64,000 nt of DNA from Microglena sp. YARC (taxonomy: Eukaryota; Chlorophyta; Chlorophyceae; Chlamydomonadales; Chlamydomonadaceae): positions 12,008,491 through 12,072,490 of the forward strand of contig CM039467.1 of assembly GCA_022414725.1 (NCBI GenBank). Reading direction: 5' to 3'. The position numbers and the translations under genes were made by a program. Below the pieces are notes generated by a model. The model saw nothing but the letters and a program-made list of their open reading frames with translations, was not told the origin of the DNA and did not search any database. This document shows positions 28,445 to 40,618 of this stretch, piece after piece; the first letter of the stretch is position 1; each line of letters opens with the position of its first letter.

Positions 28445-30430
28445 CCTCCTCACCTCTGGAGAGTTATTTTGAAAAGCAATAATTTGGTGTATCTGAATTC
28501 TTATTTGCATTGAGTGATTAGAGGCTGTCTAGCTGGTCAGCTTTGGTAACATCAACGTCATCTAACATAGAACCGAGTCATGGGGTAGGTTAGACCAGAG
28601 GGTGGTAGTGACCTCAGCTCGGCTCGTCCTCAATGGTAGGTTCGTATCTGGATAGGTAATTTGTAACTACTTCACCATACTGATATGACTATTTCTGTCT
28701 GAATTGAGGATTAAAAGACTGTCTATCCTAGCTGGTGCTTGGTACTCTGAATAAGTTGCCAGACATAGTGCCGTACGTGTATGCTAAGACCAGAGGGTGG
28801 TCAGCAACCTCAGCTATCCTCCTCCTCACCTCAGGAGAGTTATTTTGAAAAGCAATAATCTGGTATATCTGAATTCCTGTTTGCATTGAGTGTTTAGAGG
28901 CTGTCTAGCTGGTGCTTTGGTACCATACGTCATCAAACATAGAACCGTCTGGGGTAGGCTTTCAGAACCAGAGGGTGAGTCAGTGCACCTCAGCTATCCT
29001 CCTCTCACATCTGGAATAGGTATTTGTCATAAATAACTTCACCTACTGGTATGACCTTTACTGTCTGGATTGAGTGATTAAAGAACTGTCTAATTCCTCA
29101 GACTGGGTGCTATGGTGATAGTAGTTTTTGCCAGACATAGTGCCGTACGTGTATGCTAAGACCAGAGGGTGGTCAGCAACCTCAGCTATCCTCCTCCTCA
29201 CCTCAGGAGAGTTATTTTGAAAAATAATAATCTGGTATCCATCTGAATTCTGTAGTTTGCATTGAGTCGTGAATTACCGAGGCTGTCTAGCTTGATGCTT
29301 TGTATCATTACGTCATCAAAACATAGAACCGTACTGGGGTAGGCTTAGACCGGAAAGAGGGGCTGGTCCAGTGACCTCAGCTATCCTCCTCCTCACATCT
29401 GGATAGGTATTTGTAAATAATTAACCCTACTGTATATGATTTACTGTCTGGCACTTGAGTGATTAAAGACTGTCCCTATCCTAACGCTGGTGCTTTGGTG
29501 CTGTAGAGTTGCCAGACATAGGTGCCGTATCGTGTATGCTAAAGACAGAGGGTGGTTCAGGGCAATCCTCAGCTATCCTCCTCATCATCACGGCAGAGGT
29601 TATTTTGAAAAATATGATCTGGTATATCTGAATTCCTTCGTTTGCATTGAGTGATTAGAGGGCTGTCTAGGCTGGGTAGCTTTGGTACCATACGTCATCA
29701 AACATAGAACCGTCTGGGGTAGGCTTAGACCAGAGGTGGCTGGTCAGTGACCGCTCAGCTATCCTCCTCCTCAACATCTGGATAGGTAATTGTGTAAATA
29801 CTTTCACCTACTGATATGATTTACTGTCTGAATTGAGTGATTAAAAGACTGTCTATACCTAGCTGGTGCTAGGTACTGTTAAGTTGCCAGGCACATAACG
29901 TGCCGTACGTGTATGCTAAGACCAGAGGGTGGTCAGCAACCTCAGCTATCCTCCTCCTCACCTCAGGAGAAGTAAAATAATAATCTCGTATGTCTGAATT
30001 CCTGTTTGCATTGAGTGATTAGAGGCTGTCTAGCTGGTGCTTTCAGGTACCCATACACGTCATCAAAACATAGAACCGTCTGGGACTCTGGGGTAGGCTT
30101 AGACCACTGAGGGTGGTCCGAGTGACCTCAGCTATCCTCCTCCTACACCATCTGGATAGGTATTTTGTAAATACATTCCACCTACTGATATGAATTACTG
30201 TCTGGATTGAGTGATTAAGGAGACTGTCTAATCTGCTAGCTGGGTTTGGCGCTGTCGTACTGGTGTAAATTGGGCCAAACAATCATTGCCGTCTGGGGTA
30301 TGCTATGACCAGAGGGGGTTGCGTCAGCGACGCTCAGCTGCTCGTCTTCCTCACACCAGGATAGGAATTTGGAAAACACTAACCTCCTGAATATGGATTA
30401 TTTCTCGAATTGAGTTATTACAGATGGTCT
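28445..30430. repeat. subtelomeric satellite, ~370-380-bp dimeric unit
   Basis: About five copies of a two-part unit directly abut the telomere-type array. Half A contains GAGAGTTATTTTGAAAA, GCATTGAGTGATTAGAGG and AACATAGAACCGTCTGGGG. Half B contains GGATAGGTATTTGTAAATA, GAGTGATTAAAAGACTGTC and GCCAGACATAGTGCCGTACG. Both halves end with ACCAGAGGGTGGTCAG and CCTCAGCTATCCTCCTCCTC, so they descend from a common unit of about 185 bp. The half-A anchor recurs near 28457, 28825, 29204, 29592 and 29966. The last copy (about 30250-30430) is divergent. No coding capacity is seen. Confidence 0.9.
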
Positions 30431-31335
30431 AGCTCACACGCTGCACAGGCTCATGCACAGCTGCACAGCTTCAATGCCGCAGCCACCACAACAGCCCTTC
30501 AGCCACACAGATACACAGTCGCACAGCTTCAATGCCTGGCCATCGGGCACAGCCCCTGAAAGCCAACACAGAACCCTAAGTTGCACAGCTACATAGCCGC
30601 ACATCTCCCACGCCTCACCACCCTCAGCCCCTCCGCCACACAGCTTCATCGCCTCACCGCCCACACCCCACAGTCAGGAAGTCTCACAGCTCCACATCCC
30701 GGCAAACACATAGTCCCACAACCACACATGGTCATAGCCTGACAGTTGCATGGCACACCGCACTGCCTCACCACCCGACAGCCCACGGCCCAATAAGCCC
30801 CACAGTTACAGCAGCTTCCACACAGCCCCGAAGACCCCACAATCACATACCCTGCTCCCGCGCCCTCAGCCCCACATCCCACAGCTCCAACACCGCACAG
30901 CTCACATCCCACAACCCAATGTCCCTGATACGAATAGCTAAACAGCCACAAATTGCTACAGCCCCCAAAGCCCCAGCGCGCACATGGTTACATTCGCGGC
31001 CACAGGCCCACTGCCCTACATCCCACCAACCACACGAGCCACTACCCTACAACCCACCGCCCCACAGCCTCGCATCCCACAGCCCAATACCCGCAGCCTG
31101 ACAGCCTGACAGCCTCACACAAGCCCCACAGCATCAGATCCCCGCACAGCCCAGCATCCCCAGCATCCCAGCAGCCTCATAGCCCAGACACCGTCAGCCC
31201 CACAGCCCCACAGCTCCACCGCCCCACCGTCCTCACACACCACTCACCTGTCACACACACCCACCCACACACACATCTCACACACCCCCACACCTCATCC
31301 ACCTCTCATCCCCCACACACACCACACACTGGGCG
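30431..31335. repeat. C/A-rich low-complexity tract (CCCACAGC-like)
   Basis: About 900 bp of loosely periodic CACAGC, CCCACAG and CACAGCCCCACAG motifs, ending in CACACA-rich sequence. The plus strand has almost no G-rich segments, so strand asymmetry is strong. Long open frames occur on both strands, but their Pro/His/Ser/Thr or Cys/Gly composition is what such a repeat gives by chance. I see no gene. Confidence 0.8.
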
Positions 31336-31340
31336 GACAT

Positions 31341-31362
31341 TAAAGAAAGAAAGAAAGAAATA
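31341..31362. repeat. (AAAG)n microsatellite
   Basis: Short run of GAAA/AAAG units following the C/A-rich tract. Confidence 0.85.
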
Positions 31363-31452
31363 ACGCACGTAGGCGTGGCTTTTTACTTCACTCCTTCCCA
31401 AGTACGTTAGATTTCCCCCGCGCTTGGTTCATTGGGGCATTACCAGAAACAT

Positions 31453-31474
31453 ATTATATATATATAATATACAT

Positions 31475-31506
<32 letters not shown>
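31453..31506. repeat. (AT)n microsatellite
   Basis: Alternating TA/AT run, slightly interrupted, ending in ATATGTGTAC. Confidence 0.9.
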
Positions 31507-31509
<3 letters not shown>

Positions 31510-31879
31510 ACATAGCTGCCGTTTTTTCTGGGTGGAGTAAATCCACATCAGGGTCTAGATTGTTTTTTATGCCTCGCCCCGGGTTGCTGTCACAATTTTT
31601 CTTTCTTTTTTCCTATCATAACTTGTTTTGGAAAGGAACCGCTTTGTTTTTCGCTCCATTCTTTTTTGTCTGTTTTGAACATAAGGGTGCAGGAATCTTT
31701 TCCGGTGAGGGTGTAATATAAGTAAATGTTAGATGAAGAGAAGCGAGTATTAGATTAATAGGAGCAAGTATATGAAGACAATAAACAACTTTCTGCAGCA
31801 ACTGTTTGTGACTGAAGGCTGAGCGGTATGAGCTGACCATTGTGGGATACGTTAAGGGGTGTTTTCGTGACCAAACGAT
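31507..31879. other. unassigned sequence between simple repeats
   Basis: About 370 bp of mixed sequence with a T-rich stretch around 31590-31670. Short open frames exist on both strands, but none has a recognisable domain or plausible splice context. I see nothing else here. Confidence 0.5.
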
Positions 31880-31949
31880 GATGACACCACCACGACCACG
31901 ACCACAACGCCGACCGCGACCGCGACCACGACCACGACCATGATTTCTT

Positions 31950-32008
<59 letters not shown>

Positions 32009-32035
32009 ATATATATATTCATATATATATATTCA
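31880..32035. repeat. (GACCAC)n-like tract followed by (AT)n
   Basis: 31880-31942 is a run of ACCACGACC/GACCGC hexamer-like units. 31951-32035 is an interrupted (AT)n run. Confidence 0.88.
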
Positions 32036-32037
32036 TG

Positions 32038-32325
32038 AGCACAGTAGGTAATATAATATATATGTAGTAGACAATAGGTAACAGTAGTTAATATAATATA
32101 TAGGTAGTAGAGCACAGTAGGTACTAGAGCACAGTATGTAGAGCACAGTAGGTACTAGAGGGTAGGTACTAGAGCACGAGGGTAGGTACTAGAGGGTAGG
32201 CACTAGAGGGTAGGTACTAGAGCACGAGGGTAGGTACTAGAGGGTAGGTACTAGAGCACAGTATAGGTACTAGAGCACAGTAGGTAATATAATATATAGG
32301 TAGTAGATAATATATGTATTACCGC
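32038..32325. repeat. GGTAGGTACTAGAGCAC minisatellite
   Basis: Tandem variants of AGCACAGTAGGTACTAG and GAGGGTAGGTACTAGAG, unit about 17-20 bp, flanked on both sides by related TAATATAATATATAGGTAG copies. Confidence 0.88.
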
Positions 32326-33122
32326 ACACATAGAGTCAGGTTTCAGTGGACATGACCACATATCTGTATGTACAATTCAGAACGTCTAACACCACGCAGT
32401 TCGTACTGATAGCTTTGATACAATGTACCAAACCTACCTGTAATTGTCCTGACCACTTTTTCCACTGTTGGAAAATTCACATTTCCAAAGTGTGACCGTC
32501 CAGACCAATTCGTACATGAATTTTTGAAGGCTGTACACGTCCACAAAATATCCTGGGGACTTAAGATGCGCATGCAAATAAACATAAGTGACGATTTTTC
32601 GACAACTGAGTCTTCGTCAACGGAACGCGACGGTATCGCACAAGTAAGGCGGGGAGGAGAGGTACGAACGGGTGAGAGGGCGTTCGAGGCGACGACGGGT
32701 GGGGACTAGTAGTGGGCGTGTTGGACAGCACGAACATGGAGGGAGCGCAGTAGAGGAGGGAGCGTGGAGGGGGGGGACGCCAAGGAACAAAGGAGAGTTG
32801 TGAATAGAGATAGTGCCCTTAGAGCCGAGAAGAGTCCTCTCCAGAGCTCAGGCGTATTATGGTACATCGAAACAGCTCTCTGCACCAGACTCTGAGAGAA
32901 TGTGTAGTACTGTACCTTTGTTAAAACCTAATACTGCGGCACGACATTTCCCTCTGGAACTCGGATCGAACGAGCTCGCATCCCGCTCTGGGCTGGCCAA
33001 TCTGTCGCGTATTCCTCCGATCTCCATGAAAGAATAGCCCGATGAGTTGCTGTTCACTTGATAGAGACTTTCTTCTTCCATCAAGCTCCCGGGGCTCGAT
33101 GCTTGGCTGATGTAGTATCTGA
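32326..33122. other. upstream region of the phosphodiesterase gene
   Basis: About 800 bp without a recognisable gene. 32690-32800 is G-rich. Short frames overlap on both strands but show no domain. It may hold the promoter, 5' UTR or a small 5' exon of the phosphodiesterase. An in-frame TGA at 33120-33122 immediately precedes the chosen ATG. Confidence 0.45.
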
Positions 33123-35077
33123 ATGTCCCCTTCGTTTCTCTCTAAAATTTCGGACACACTGAGAGGGATCCTGCATCGCTGTTTTTGCTGGGGTGACGAC
33201 GGCAGCAAGCTAGAGAACAAGTCAGACAGCTGCGGGCAGAATGCCCCATCCGGGCTGAGCACAGCGGTTGAAGGGACGGAGCTCCAGCCCGAAAGGAATA
33301 TGGAGCATCAGGCGCACAGTTCCAAGGAGAACGGCCTTCAGCCCTCAGCATCTGCTGTGGTGAACTCAACCTCGTCGGATGTCGACATTAAAATAGTAGC
33401 GGACAATTTTGCTGTGGAGCGTAAACTCTGGGTTGACAGTATCAAGGAGCAGGTCAGGCTTTCGTCTCGGTTTCTCACTTCTGAGATGGAAGGTTGCGTT
33501 CTGCATTAGCTGCGATTCTGAACTCTGTAAACTGTCCTCGCAGGTCTTCTCTTGGCACTTCAATATTTTCGACCTAAACCAGACAACAAACGGCAATCCC
33601 TTGATCACCACCACTGTGACACTGCTCGAGGTTTATGAGTTGTTGGTAAGTCCCGCTTCTTCAGTTCGACTCGATTGAAATCCTCTTTGTGTCATTGATA
33701 ACCCTCTCGCTAATATCGAGTCCCCCTAATCATCGTCGGCGCTTGTCTTGCAGGATGGTTGGAAGTTAAATCGGAAAACTGTGGAGACTTTCTTGCTGCG
33801 AGTGGAGTCCGGATATGAGCCTAACTCATACCACAACAGAATCCACGCCTCTGATGTCACCCAAACAGCTTGCATCATCATGAAGAGCTTCTCTAAGCAC
33901 GTCACCGAAGTCACGAAAATGGACATGTTCTGCATCATCATGGCCTCGGCAGTGCACGACCTTGGGCACCTGGGCGTAAACAACGACTTCCTCATCAACA
34001 GCAAGCACCCGCGCGCGACTACTTACAACGACCGGTCGGTTAACGAGAACTTCCACATCAGTCGAGCTTTTGAGATTGCCAGAAATTATTCTGGATGCGA
34101 CATCTTCGAGGCTTTCACTTTTGACGAGCAGAAGAAGGTACGGATTGGACTGTCGAGGGTCGATCTCACGCATCACATGGTTGCATATGAATAACCTCCT
34201 CCCTTCTGACCCTTGTGCAGTGCCGGAAGCTCATGATTGACACCGTGATGGCCACTGATATGGCAATTCACTTCGACCTGTTGAAGAACTTCAACAGCCA
34301 GATTGAGGCCAAGCCACTAGTAAATGACTGGGAAGATAGGAACTTGCTCTACCAAATGGTTGTCCACCTAGCTGATATTGCCAACCCCTCAAGGCCTTTC
34401 CACTTAGCAAGAGGCTGGGCTGAGAGAGTGATAGTGGAATTCTGTGAGCAGGTGCGAGTCTGTCTTTCTTTTACTGAGCTACTTGTGCAACCTCCAAACT
34501 GCTTGCTTAACCCCTCGTATCCTCCTTTGTCCATCCAGGGCGACAAGGAAGCTGAGCTTGGTTTGGCTGTCTCTCCCTTCTGCAACCGGAAGAACATGAA
34601 CATGCCAAGGGCGCAGATCAACTTCATTGAGATCTTCCTCAAGGTTGGTTTTTGTCCTCCAGCTTGTGTTTCTTCAGCTGTTATGAAATTATAGTTGTAG
34701 TTGTACAAAGGATTTCAGGGGGTTGAACTCACCATTTCTCGACCCACATCCCATGTGTGGGCACTCCATGTTCCATGTTGAGAGTTTGCGGTACACACAC
34801 TCTTCAGCATGGAAGTGCCGAGATTGGTTGTCAATGCCGAATGAATTGATTGGTCTCCTGCTTGCTTGTTGTTGTTGTTGTTGTGTGTTCGTACTGCACG
34901 ACAAAGCATAGTTGCCTCACAGCCTCCCTAATTAACGTGCGCCACTTTTTTGCAATGCAGCCCACTCTCGCTTCATTTCAGAAGGCAGCTCCGGAGTTTG
35001 TAAGCATGGCCCAAGAGTACCTAGAGAAAACGATAGCGGAGTGGAAAGCCTTGGAAGCACAAGGTTTTAAGATGTAG
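33123..35077 (+). CDS. 3',5'-cyclic-nucleotide phosphodiesterase (class I HD catalytic domain)
   Basis: Predicted to hydrolyse cAMP and/or cGMP to the 5'-monophosphate. Six exons fit, all introns phase 0 and GT-AG: 33123-33452, 33544-33645, 33754-34137, 34221-34451, 34539-34643 and 34961-35077 (TAG), giving 422 aa. Residues 1-110 are a low-homology N-terminus; the catalytic domain follows. Visible class I PDE landmarks are SYHNRIHASDV (H171, H175), HDLGHLGVNN (H212, D213, H216), HLADIANPSRP (D324) and the nucleotide-orienting glutamine in AQINFIEI (Q375), so all metal ligands are present. No GAF, PAS or membrane segment is seen in this model; upstream exons could add some. The start is the first ATG after an in-frame TGA. 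Family membership is clear; substrate preference cannot be read from the sequence. All exons are free of frameshifts, unlike the repeats to the left. Confidence 0.95.
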
Positions 35078-37018
35078 GCCTGTATAGGCATTGGGAGGGA
35101 TCATCTCCCTATCCCTAGTTCTGCTACACAGGAGATTTATCCTGATGATCTCAGGCAGCCACAGTTATCCTATCCCGTACATGGTCAATTGGCATCTAGG
35201 ATACTAGGTGGGCTTCGCATTAATCCTACATTCCCACTGCTTGCAAAAGGCTGGGATGTTTGAGCTGTAGGGGCTGTAGGGGCTGTGGGATAAGTGTTTG
35301 GACGCATGGTATAATATTTTAGGTTGGGGGGGTGTACACGGGTCCAGTGATAGTTTCAGGCCAGATAAGTTTAGGTATTCCAGTTACTTTCATATTAGCT
35401 TACTTTCTATGTTACTCGTTGCTACAGGCGAACAGTATGTATCCACGCGTGTTTGTCCAACGAGGATTGGGCTCAGGATATACTACCCTTTGTATACGTT
35501 TTATGTTCATGTTTGAGCGCAGTCATAGATTCACATATGAGAAACGGCCTGACTTGCCGCAATATCTTGTTTTTTATTGAACTGCACGGTAATTGATGCC
35601 GTGTTATGCTTCAGCTCTTTCCCATAAATGTTCTCATGATCTAACTCTCGTTACATGTGCCCTTCTTCCAGTCCATCTCAAGCTTGCCTAGCTATCCACT
35701 CCCTTCCATCTCAGCTGATCTGGATGTTCCTACATCCCTTCACTCTGGCAGTCGGCCAACCTTGTTATCCCCAGCTATGATTCTGGCAAAAAAGGCATAG
35801 CCCATCCGTTCCGTCATGATTTATTTTCAGTCATGATTGTTCTGGGTGCCACCTTGTCATATACCTGCCATGTGTGCCGGTGTCTTGCTACCTAGCAAAG
35901 GATGGAATGCCTTCTGCTGTCACAAGCTGGCAAGTTCTAGATATTCTGGACTGTGGTGGTTGCTTGTGTACATGGGACTACCTCATGTGCAGTTTTTTGC
36001 TGGATAAGTTGGTCGGTGTAGGTAATTCGTGAGACACACAGAACAGCTGGGCTCTAGGTTGCCTGGAGTGCAGATAAGAATTTGCCGCTGGTCTCTAGAT
36101 TCGGTCCATTAGAGCCAGTTGTGGCGGTTGCCAAGATGTGGGTGAGTGAGTGGTTGCTCCTTGCCTGCATGAGATGGTTAGGTATGCTGGTCTCATTGGG
36201 GCCTGCAGGAGGAGATTCATCCTCAACTAGCGTGGCAGATGTGATAAGGGACATGCTCTGTGTCGTCTAGACATGGATTGGGTTTTATTTCCTGCAAATT
36301 TCTGCAGTTTCATTCGGATGCTTACAAGAGTAGACCTCTTGCATTGTATCACTTTTAGGGGCTGGGGTTTAATTACCTTACTAAATCACTTCGAGGGGCT
36401 GGGGCTAGGATGGAGTTGCACGTCCAAATTGCATCAGCATTCCTGCTTCATCTAGCAATAGTGTGACACGAGGTGTGTATTTTGAAGCAGCTTCCTGCCT
36501 ACGGGGGCACTGAGAGATGTCATTGCCTTGGCAGAGGGAGGGTCGTTAGCTTTGTGGCAGAGTTTGCATCACCTTCTAGGGCTACGTGACTCAGGATAGG
36601 ATGTTCGATCTTCTAGATTTATCGGATCTCCTTCAGTCTTGGTCGTCAGTGTTGGCAACTTCTCGTCATGGTCTGTAAAGTGGCCTGCTTTGACTATGGG
36701 AATTGTCTTGTTTGCTATGCCCTGTGTTCTTGCCTGGTTTCCTGGTCATGCTGAAGAATCTCTTGTTTTATGCGAGCAGTTATTCTGACCCATTTTTAGT
36801 TCATGAAAGCATTCGTGTATGAGCCCACTAGTCAGTGGCCATGCCTAATGCCTTACTTGTCTGCCTCTTGACGCAAAGCCCACTCGCTGTTTTATGCTCT
36901 TGAGAGTCATCGGGAAGTGCTTGCATGCTATGGTCTATGTCATGGAAGCATTATGTGGTGACTGTGGCCTAGGCCAGGTGCATGTGAAAGGCTCTAGGAG
37001 ACATCACTACTACCTGAA
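35078..37018. other. 3' flank and intergenic region without recognised genes
   Basis: About 1.9 kb downstream of the phosphodiesterase stop. The first few hundred bases are probably its 3' UTR. Short frames occur on both strands without domain signals. No strong repeats beyond small local duplications such as GGGGCTGTAGGGGCTGT near 35270-35290. Confidence 0.5.
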
Positions 37019-37020
37019 CA

Positions 37021-37078
37021 AACTTGAACTTGCTTACGTGGCTCCAGCCTGCAATTTAGCTGCTTGCTGTCTTCTCCA
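37021..37078 (+). repeat. family C short dispersed repeat, copy 1
   Basis: Related to a module reading ACTTGGTTACATAGCTTCAG, then CCAGCAATTTGGCTGCT, then GCCGTCTTC. Divergent copy. Several further copies occur to the right on both strands. Confidence 0.7.
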
Positions 37079-37590
37079 CTTCCTAGCTCCAAGAGCTCCG
37101 ACGATGAAGTATGTCCTGGAGTGGTTGTGCTGAGTCGTGTCAGAATGACGGGCCTCCAGTTTCACAATGCGAACAATATTCATCAAACTTCCCCGGGGAA
37201 AATTGGAACTTGAACTTGGTAACACCCTGAAAACCTTCCCTGGGGAAACTGAATAGCACGAACTTGTCACCAAGAATGGTTAGGGTCTCAGCTGGTCCCA
37301 TGCTGAATTTGCTAGTAAGGCCTCAGTTGGATTCCCACAACCCATTTTCGTTTTACTTTATCGGACAGCAGGCAGTAGGTTACAGCTTGAACTTCTCGGT
37401 TACAATTCAATCTTTGGAGGTCTAGAGCTGGCATAGGGTGACCGCAAACCTTTAAAAATGGAAATCCTCCTTGAGGAAAAAAAACACTGGCTTTTAGGAT
37501 CGGCAGATTTTAAAAAAAGCTCTAACAGGGATAGCCTAAAAATCAAAACCTCAGGAATTGGCTGACCCCACCCCTTCTTATAGAAATTTG

Positions 37591-37757
37591 TAGGGCCCGC
37601 CCATACCAAATGATGTTGGCCAAAGCGCGAGTATGATATTCATAAAAACATTGCTTTGCATATGTGATATTGTATATACAAATTGTAAAACTTGTCTGAC
37701 TGCCGACATCATATGATGAAGTGATATGGGTATTTCCCATATTGCCGTTCCTCCCTA
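37591..37757 (+). mobile_element. MITE-like family B, copy 1 (divergent)
   Basis: Begins TAGGGCCCGCCCATACC and ends CCGTTCCTCCCTA. The interior has CAAATGATGTTGGCCAAAG and CATCATATGATG as in the other copies. A TA dinucleotide sits at each end, as expected for a TA target duplication. Confidence 0.75.
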
Positions 37758-38012
37758 GAAATGAGGCACGACTTGTTAAATGTATATATGGATTCTGGGT
37801 ATTTACACTAAGGCGCACACAATGGCAACGCTCAAGAAATCCCCAAAACAGAGATTGTGCGGGTAGTATCGAAATACTACACCCAACACCTGGGTCTTGT
37901 AAATGATCAACATTGTAACTGCCGCTTTGTCATCAGACAAACTCAATAGTGGTCTCAGAATTTCATTTTGGAGGTCTGCCTGTAAAAGGTAGCAAAACAA
38001 CTGAGTAGGGTG

Positions 38013-38033
38013 CCCCCCCCCCCCCCCCCCCCC
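38013..38033 (+). repeat. C21 homopolymer
   Basis: 21 consecutive C after TAGGGTG. The length is likely approximate because such runs are hard to sequence. Confidence 0.9.
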
Positions 38034-38138
38034 GACGAGGCTCAGAAAAATCTGAAATGCTCAACATGTCATGTACGTCCTATATACTCGGAATAAATCG
38101 ATCAGCTAGGCTCAACTTTTGGCAGAAAATGATACCTC

Positions 38139-38262
38139 CTGCTCCAGCCAGCAATTCGGGCTGCTTGTCGTCTCTTGAAGATTGAACTTGGTAACATAGC
38201 TTCAGCCAGCAATTTGGCTGCTTGCCGTCTTCAGCAGTAAAAATAATTTACCAGGAAAATTG
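38139..38262 (+). repeat. family C short dispersed repeat, copy 2 (one and a half units)
   Basis: A partial unit at 38139-38175 (CTCCAGCCAGCAATTCGGGC) is followed by a full unit at 38183-38262 with GGTAACATAGCTTCAGCC, AATTTGGCTGCTTGCCGTC and AGCAGTAAAAATAA. Confidence 0.82.
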
Positions 38263-38408
38263 AATCGTTATCATCAGCATATATAAGTACCGTAATATAA
38301 GTACCGAAGACGCACAAACGTTGGCAAAAATTTAAAAGTTGGCAAAGAGGTCAAAAAGGGATACGAAAAAAGATATTGACTTTGGTTCCAGCATAAGCAA
38401 ACCAAAAT

Positions 38409-38437
38409 GGGGGGGGGAGGGGGGGGGGGGGGGGGGG
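38409..38437 (+). repeat. interrupted G run (G9-A-G19)
   Basis: Nine G, one A, then nineteen G. Translations over it give only poly-Gly or poly-Pro. Confidence 0.9.
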
Positions 38438-38702
38438 CTCCCTCATTGGCTGAAATTATATGCTTTGACAAAACAAACTTGAGTCCTAAAAGCAGATTGA
38501 ACAAGGGTGAGCTGCCTAATAGTATGCTTATAAACCATTTCACCAGCACTTTGAATGTAAAACACATGATACGGTATCTATCTTCTGCTTGAGTACCGTA
38601 TCAAACGATGGAGGGAATTAAATGTATTTCATACCATGGTACTTGCCCTGTATTGCCGGCGGCCTTGAGGCGGAATCGATCTAGGGTGGCAGGTCCATTG
38701 CC

Positions 38703-38757
38703 TAAGACGGCGAGCAGCCAAATTGCTGGCTGAAGCTATGTAACCAAATTGAAGTTC
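38703..38757 (-). repeat. family C short dispersed repeat, copy 3
   Basis: Inverted copy: GAGCAGCCAAATTGCTGGC then TGAAGCTATGTAACC and AAGTTCATG. Confidence 0.8.
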
Positions 38758-38890
38758 ATGCCATTTCCCTTCAGGTTTGGGTGCGCTTGGGCTAGGTGAA
38801 TGACCAAATCATGTCTCCCTATAATTCTATACCGCTGGGGTGTTGGACTTACACACCGGAAGTACGGTATGCAGAAGTACGTCGGTGTTA

Positions 38891-38948
38891 AAGTATGTCA
38901 CAGTCCAGGGGTAGCCTACTAGGCTAAAGGGACTTGCTCAGCCTCGAA
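38891..38948 (+). repeat. family D dispersed repeat, copy 1 (short)
   Basis: GTATGTCACAGTCCAGGGG, TAGGCTAAAGGGACTTG and CTCAGCC match three further copies at 52255, 54797 and 58355. Confidence 0.8.
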
Positions 38949-39390
38949 TAATAATAACAGTTTTTATACCGGTATTAACAGAAGGGCTGAATGAAACTGC
39001 CACTTCTGATGAACTGGTACCCGACGAATCGTGAACCTGAAGCGAGCTTTAAAAGACCTTAACTCGACGTTTTTCTTTACTACCTGATAAATATAAATTC
39101 CATGCGTACTAAGCATCCAGAATTCAATATCTTCCTCATATTAGGACTCTACTCAACTGTATCAGATCCATCTCCTAACTTTTCAAATGCTATTCTTCTT
39201 TCATTTGAGTACAAGAGGCGAGGCTTGTAAATCTTTCACAAACCGGGAACAAAATAATTCCTCTATATTACTTGCTGTGCAATCCAGATGTGGAAGGTCT
39301 TGACTCGTGAGGAGTTGTTTTTCAACGATTGCATGAAGATATTGGATTAAGTATATGTCGATACGAATACTTTGATTTTTAATTTATTAT

Positions 39391-39450
39391 TTTTACTGCC
39401 GAAGACGTCGAGCAGCCTGAAAGGCTGGAGCCATGTAACTAAGCTGGAGT
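39391..39450 (-). repeat. family C short dispersed repeat, copy 4
   Basis: Inverted copy with TTTACTGCCGAAGACG, GAGCAGCC and GGCTGGAGCCATGTAAC. Confidence 0.75.
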
Positions 39451-40235
39451 TGCAGTCCAACCTGTTCATACATCGTGGACATCGCTGCGTGTGCAAGTAC
39501 AAGGGGCATCCCATCATTAAAGAATGCATCTCGTCCCTTCAATAGCTCTTCTGGCCATCCGCTAACATCACACATCACTTGCTCACCACGCCGCCTATGT
39601 ACTAATGGACCTGGAAACACCTCGACGATATCAGATTCGACATTTAAAGTTCGTGAGCACGTTAAAAAAAAATTAGACGAAGACATTTTGCTACAGTTTC
39701 ATACTCCTTGCCCTAATATATCTTGCATAGGGTAGATTAATTATTATTCTCATTCATAGGAAGATGGGTCCGTTCAGATGCCTGAATGCCTATCCCTGAA
39801 AAAAAACGTAATGGGACATGTGACCTTTGTAGAATTGTGGAGCAGTGCCTGAGAAGCAGGAGGCTTCTTCATGCCCTAGTGCTGTTAAGTTGGGAATGCT
39901 ACCCTGCCGAATAGCCAAGGAGAAAACCAAATAGCTTCCATAAACAACAGCCTACAGCTCGATACACAATAATGATAACAACAACAGGTAAAGCACTAAC
40001 TGACCCCCATGCTGCAGTTCCTCAGTTAAATTGTTTGGAGAATGGGGTGTCGACTTGGTTTGATTACATGGGCTGCCATTCGCTTCATACATAGCCAGAA
40101 ATCACTGTGTCACATGCACAGTGTAGACCATGTTTTTTCAGGGATCCTCCCATTGGCAACGAACTTTGCACCCCAAAGCGATCACAGAAGAAATAATATC
40201 AAGTGTATTATATAAGAATGCTTATAAGTTGAATT

Positions 40236-40300
40236 ATGCCGAACACGGCAGGCAGCCTTTTAGGCTGGAGCCATGTAACCAAGTTCAGGTTCAAGTTCGA
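40236..40300 (-). repeat. family C short dispersed repeat, copy 5
   Basis: Inverted copy with GCCGAACACGGCAGGCAGCC, GGCTGGAGCCATGTAACC and AAGTTCAGGTTCAAG. Confidence 0.78.
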
Positions 40301-40618
40301 AGCGATCACACCAGACATAAATATAATTAGGGAAGTGCCCAATTGACAAAGTACAGGGGTTTATTGTATCATCTCACAAGAAAATAGCCGTCTGGACAGC
40401 CGTGGCCCAGGTAGAAATGTCTCAGTCAAAAGTGTAAACCTTCTAAGCATTGACAAGGGCAGTTTCGGCTCCTTGGGCCAAGCATCTGATAGTTCACCAC
40501 TGCCACGTGCAACTAATGAAGTCGAAGTGAGGCATAAATACCATCCTTCTTGGCTTCCATCAGCTGCCTCCCTGTGGGATTTGCAAAAGCTCGAACAGCC
40601 CATGCTGCTGTTGTCTCA

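Noticed and set aside
30646..31363. Overlapping frames of 100-136 codons on both strands
   Set aside because: Low-complexity C/A-rich repeat gives long frames by composition alone. No domain, no splice context, and both strands are open at once.
33826..34176. 116-codon minus-strand frame across the phosphodiesterase
   Set aside because: Shadow of the conserved plus-strand catalytic exon.
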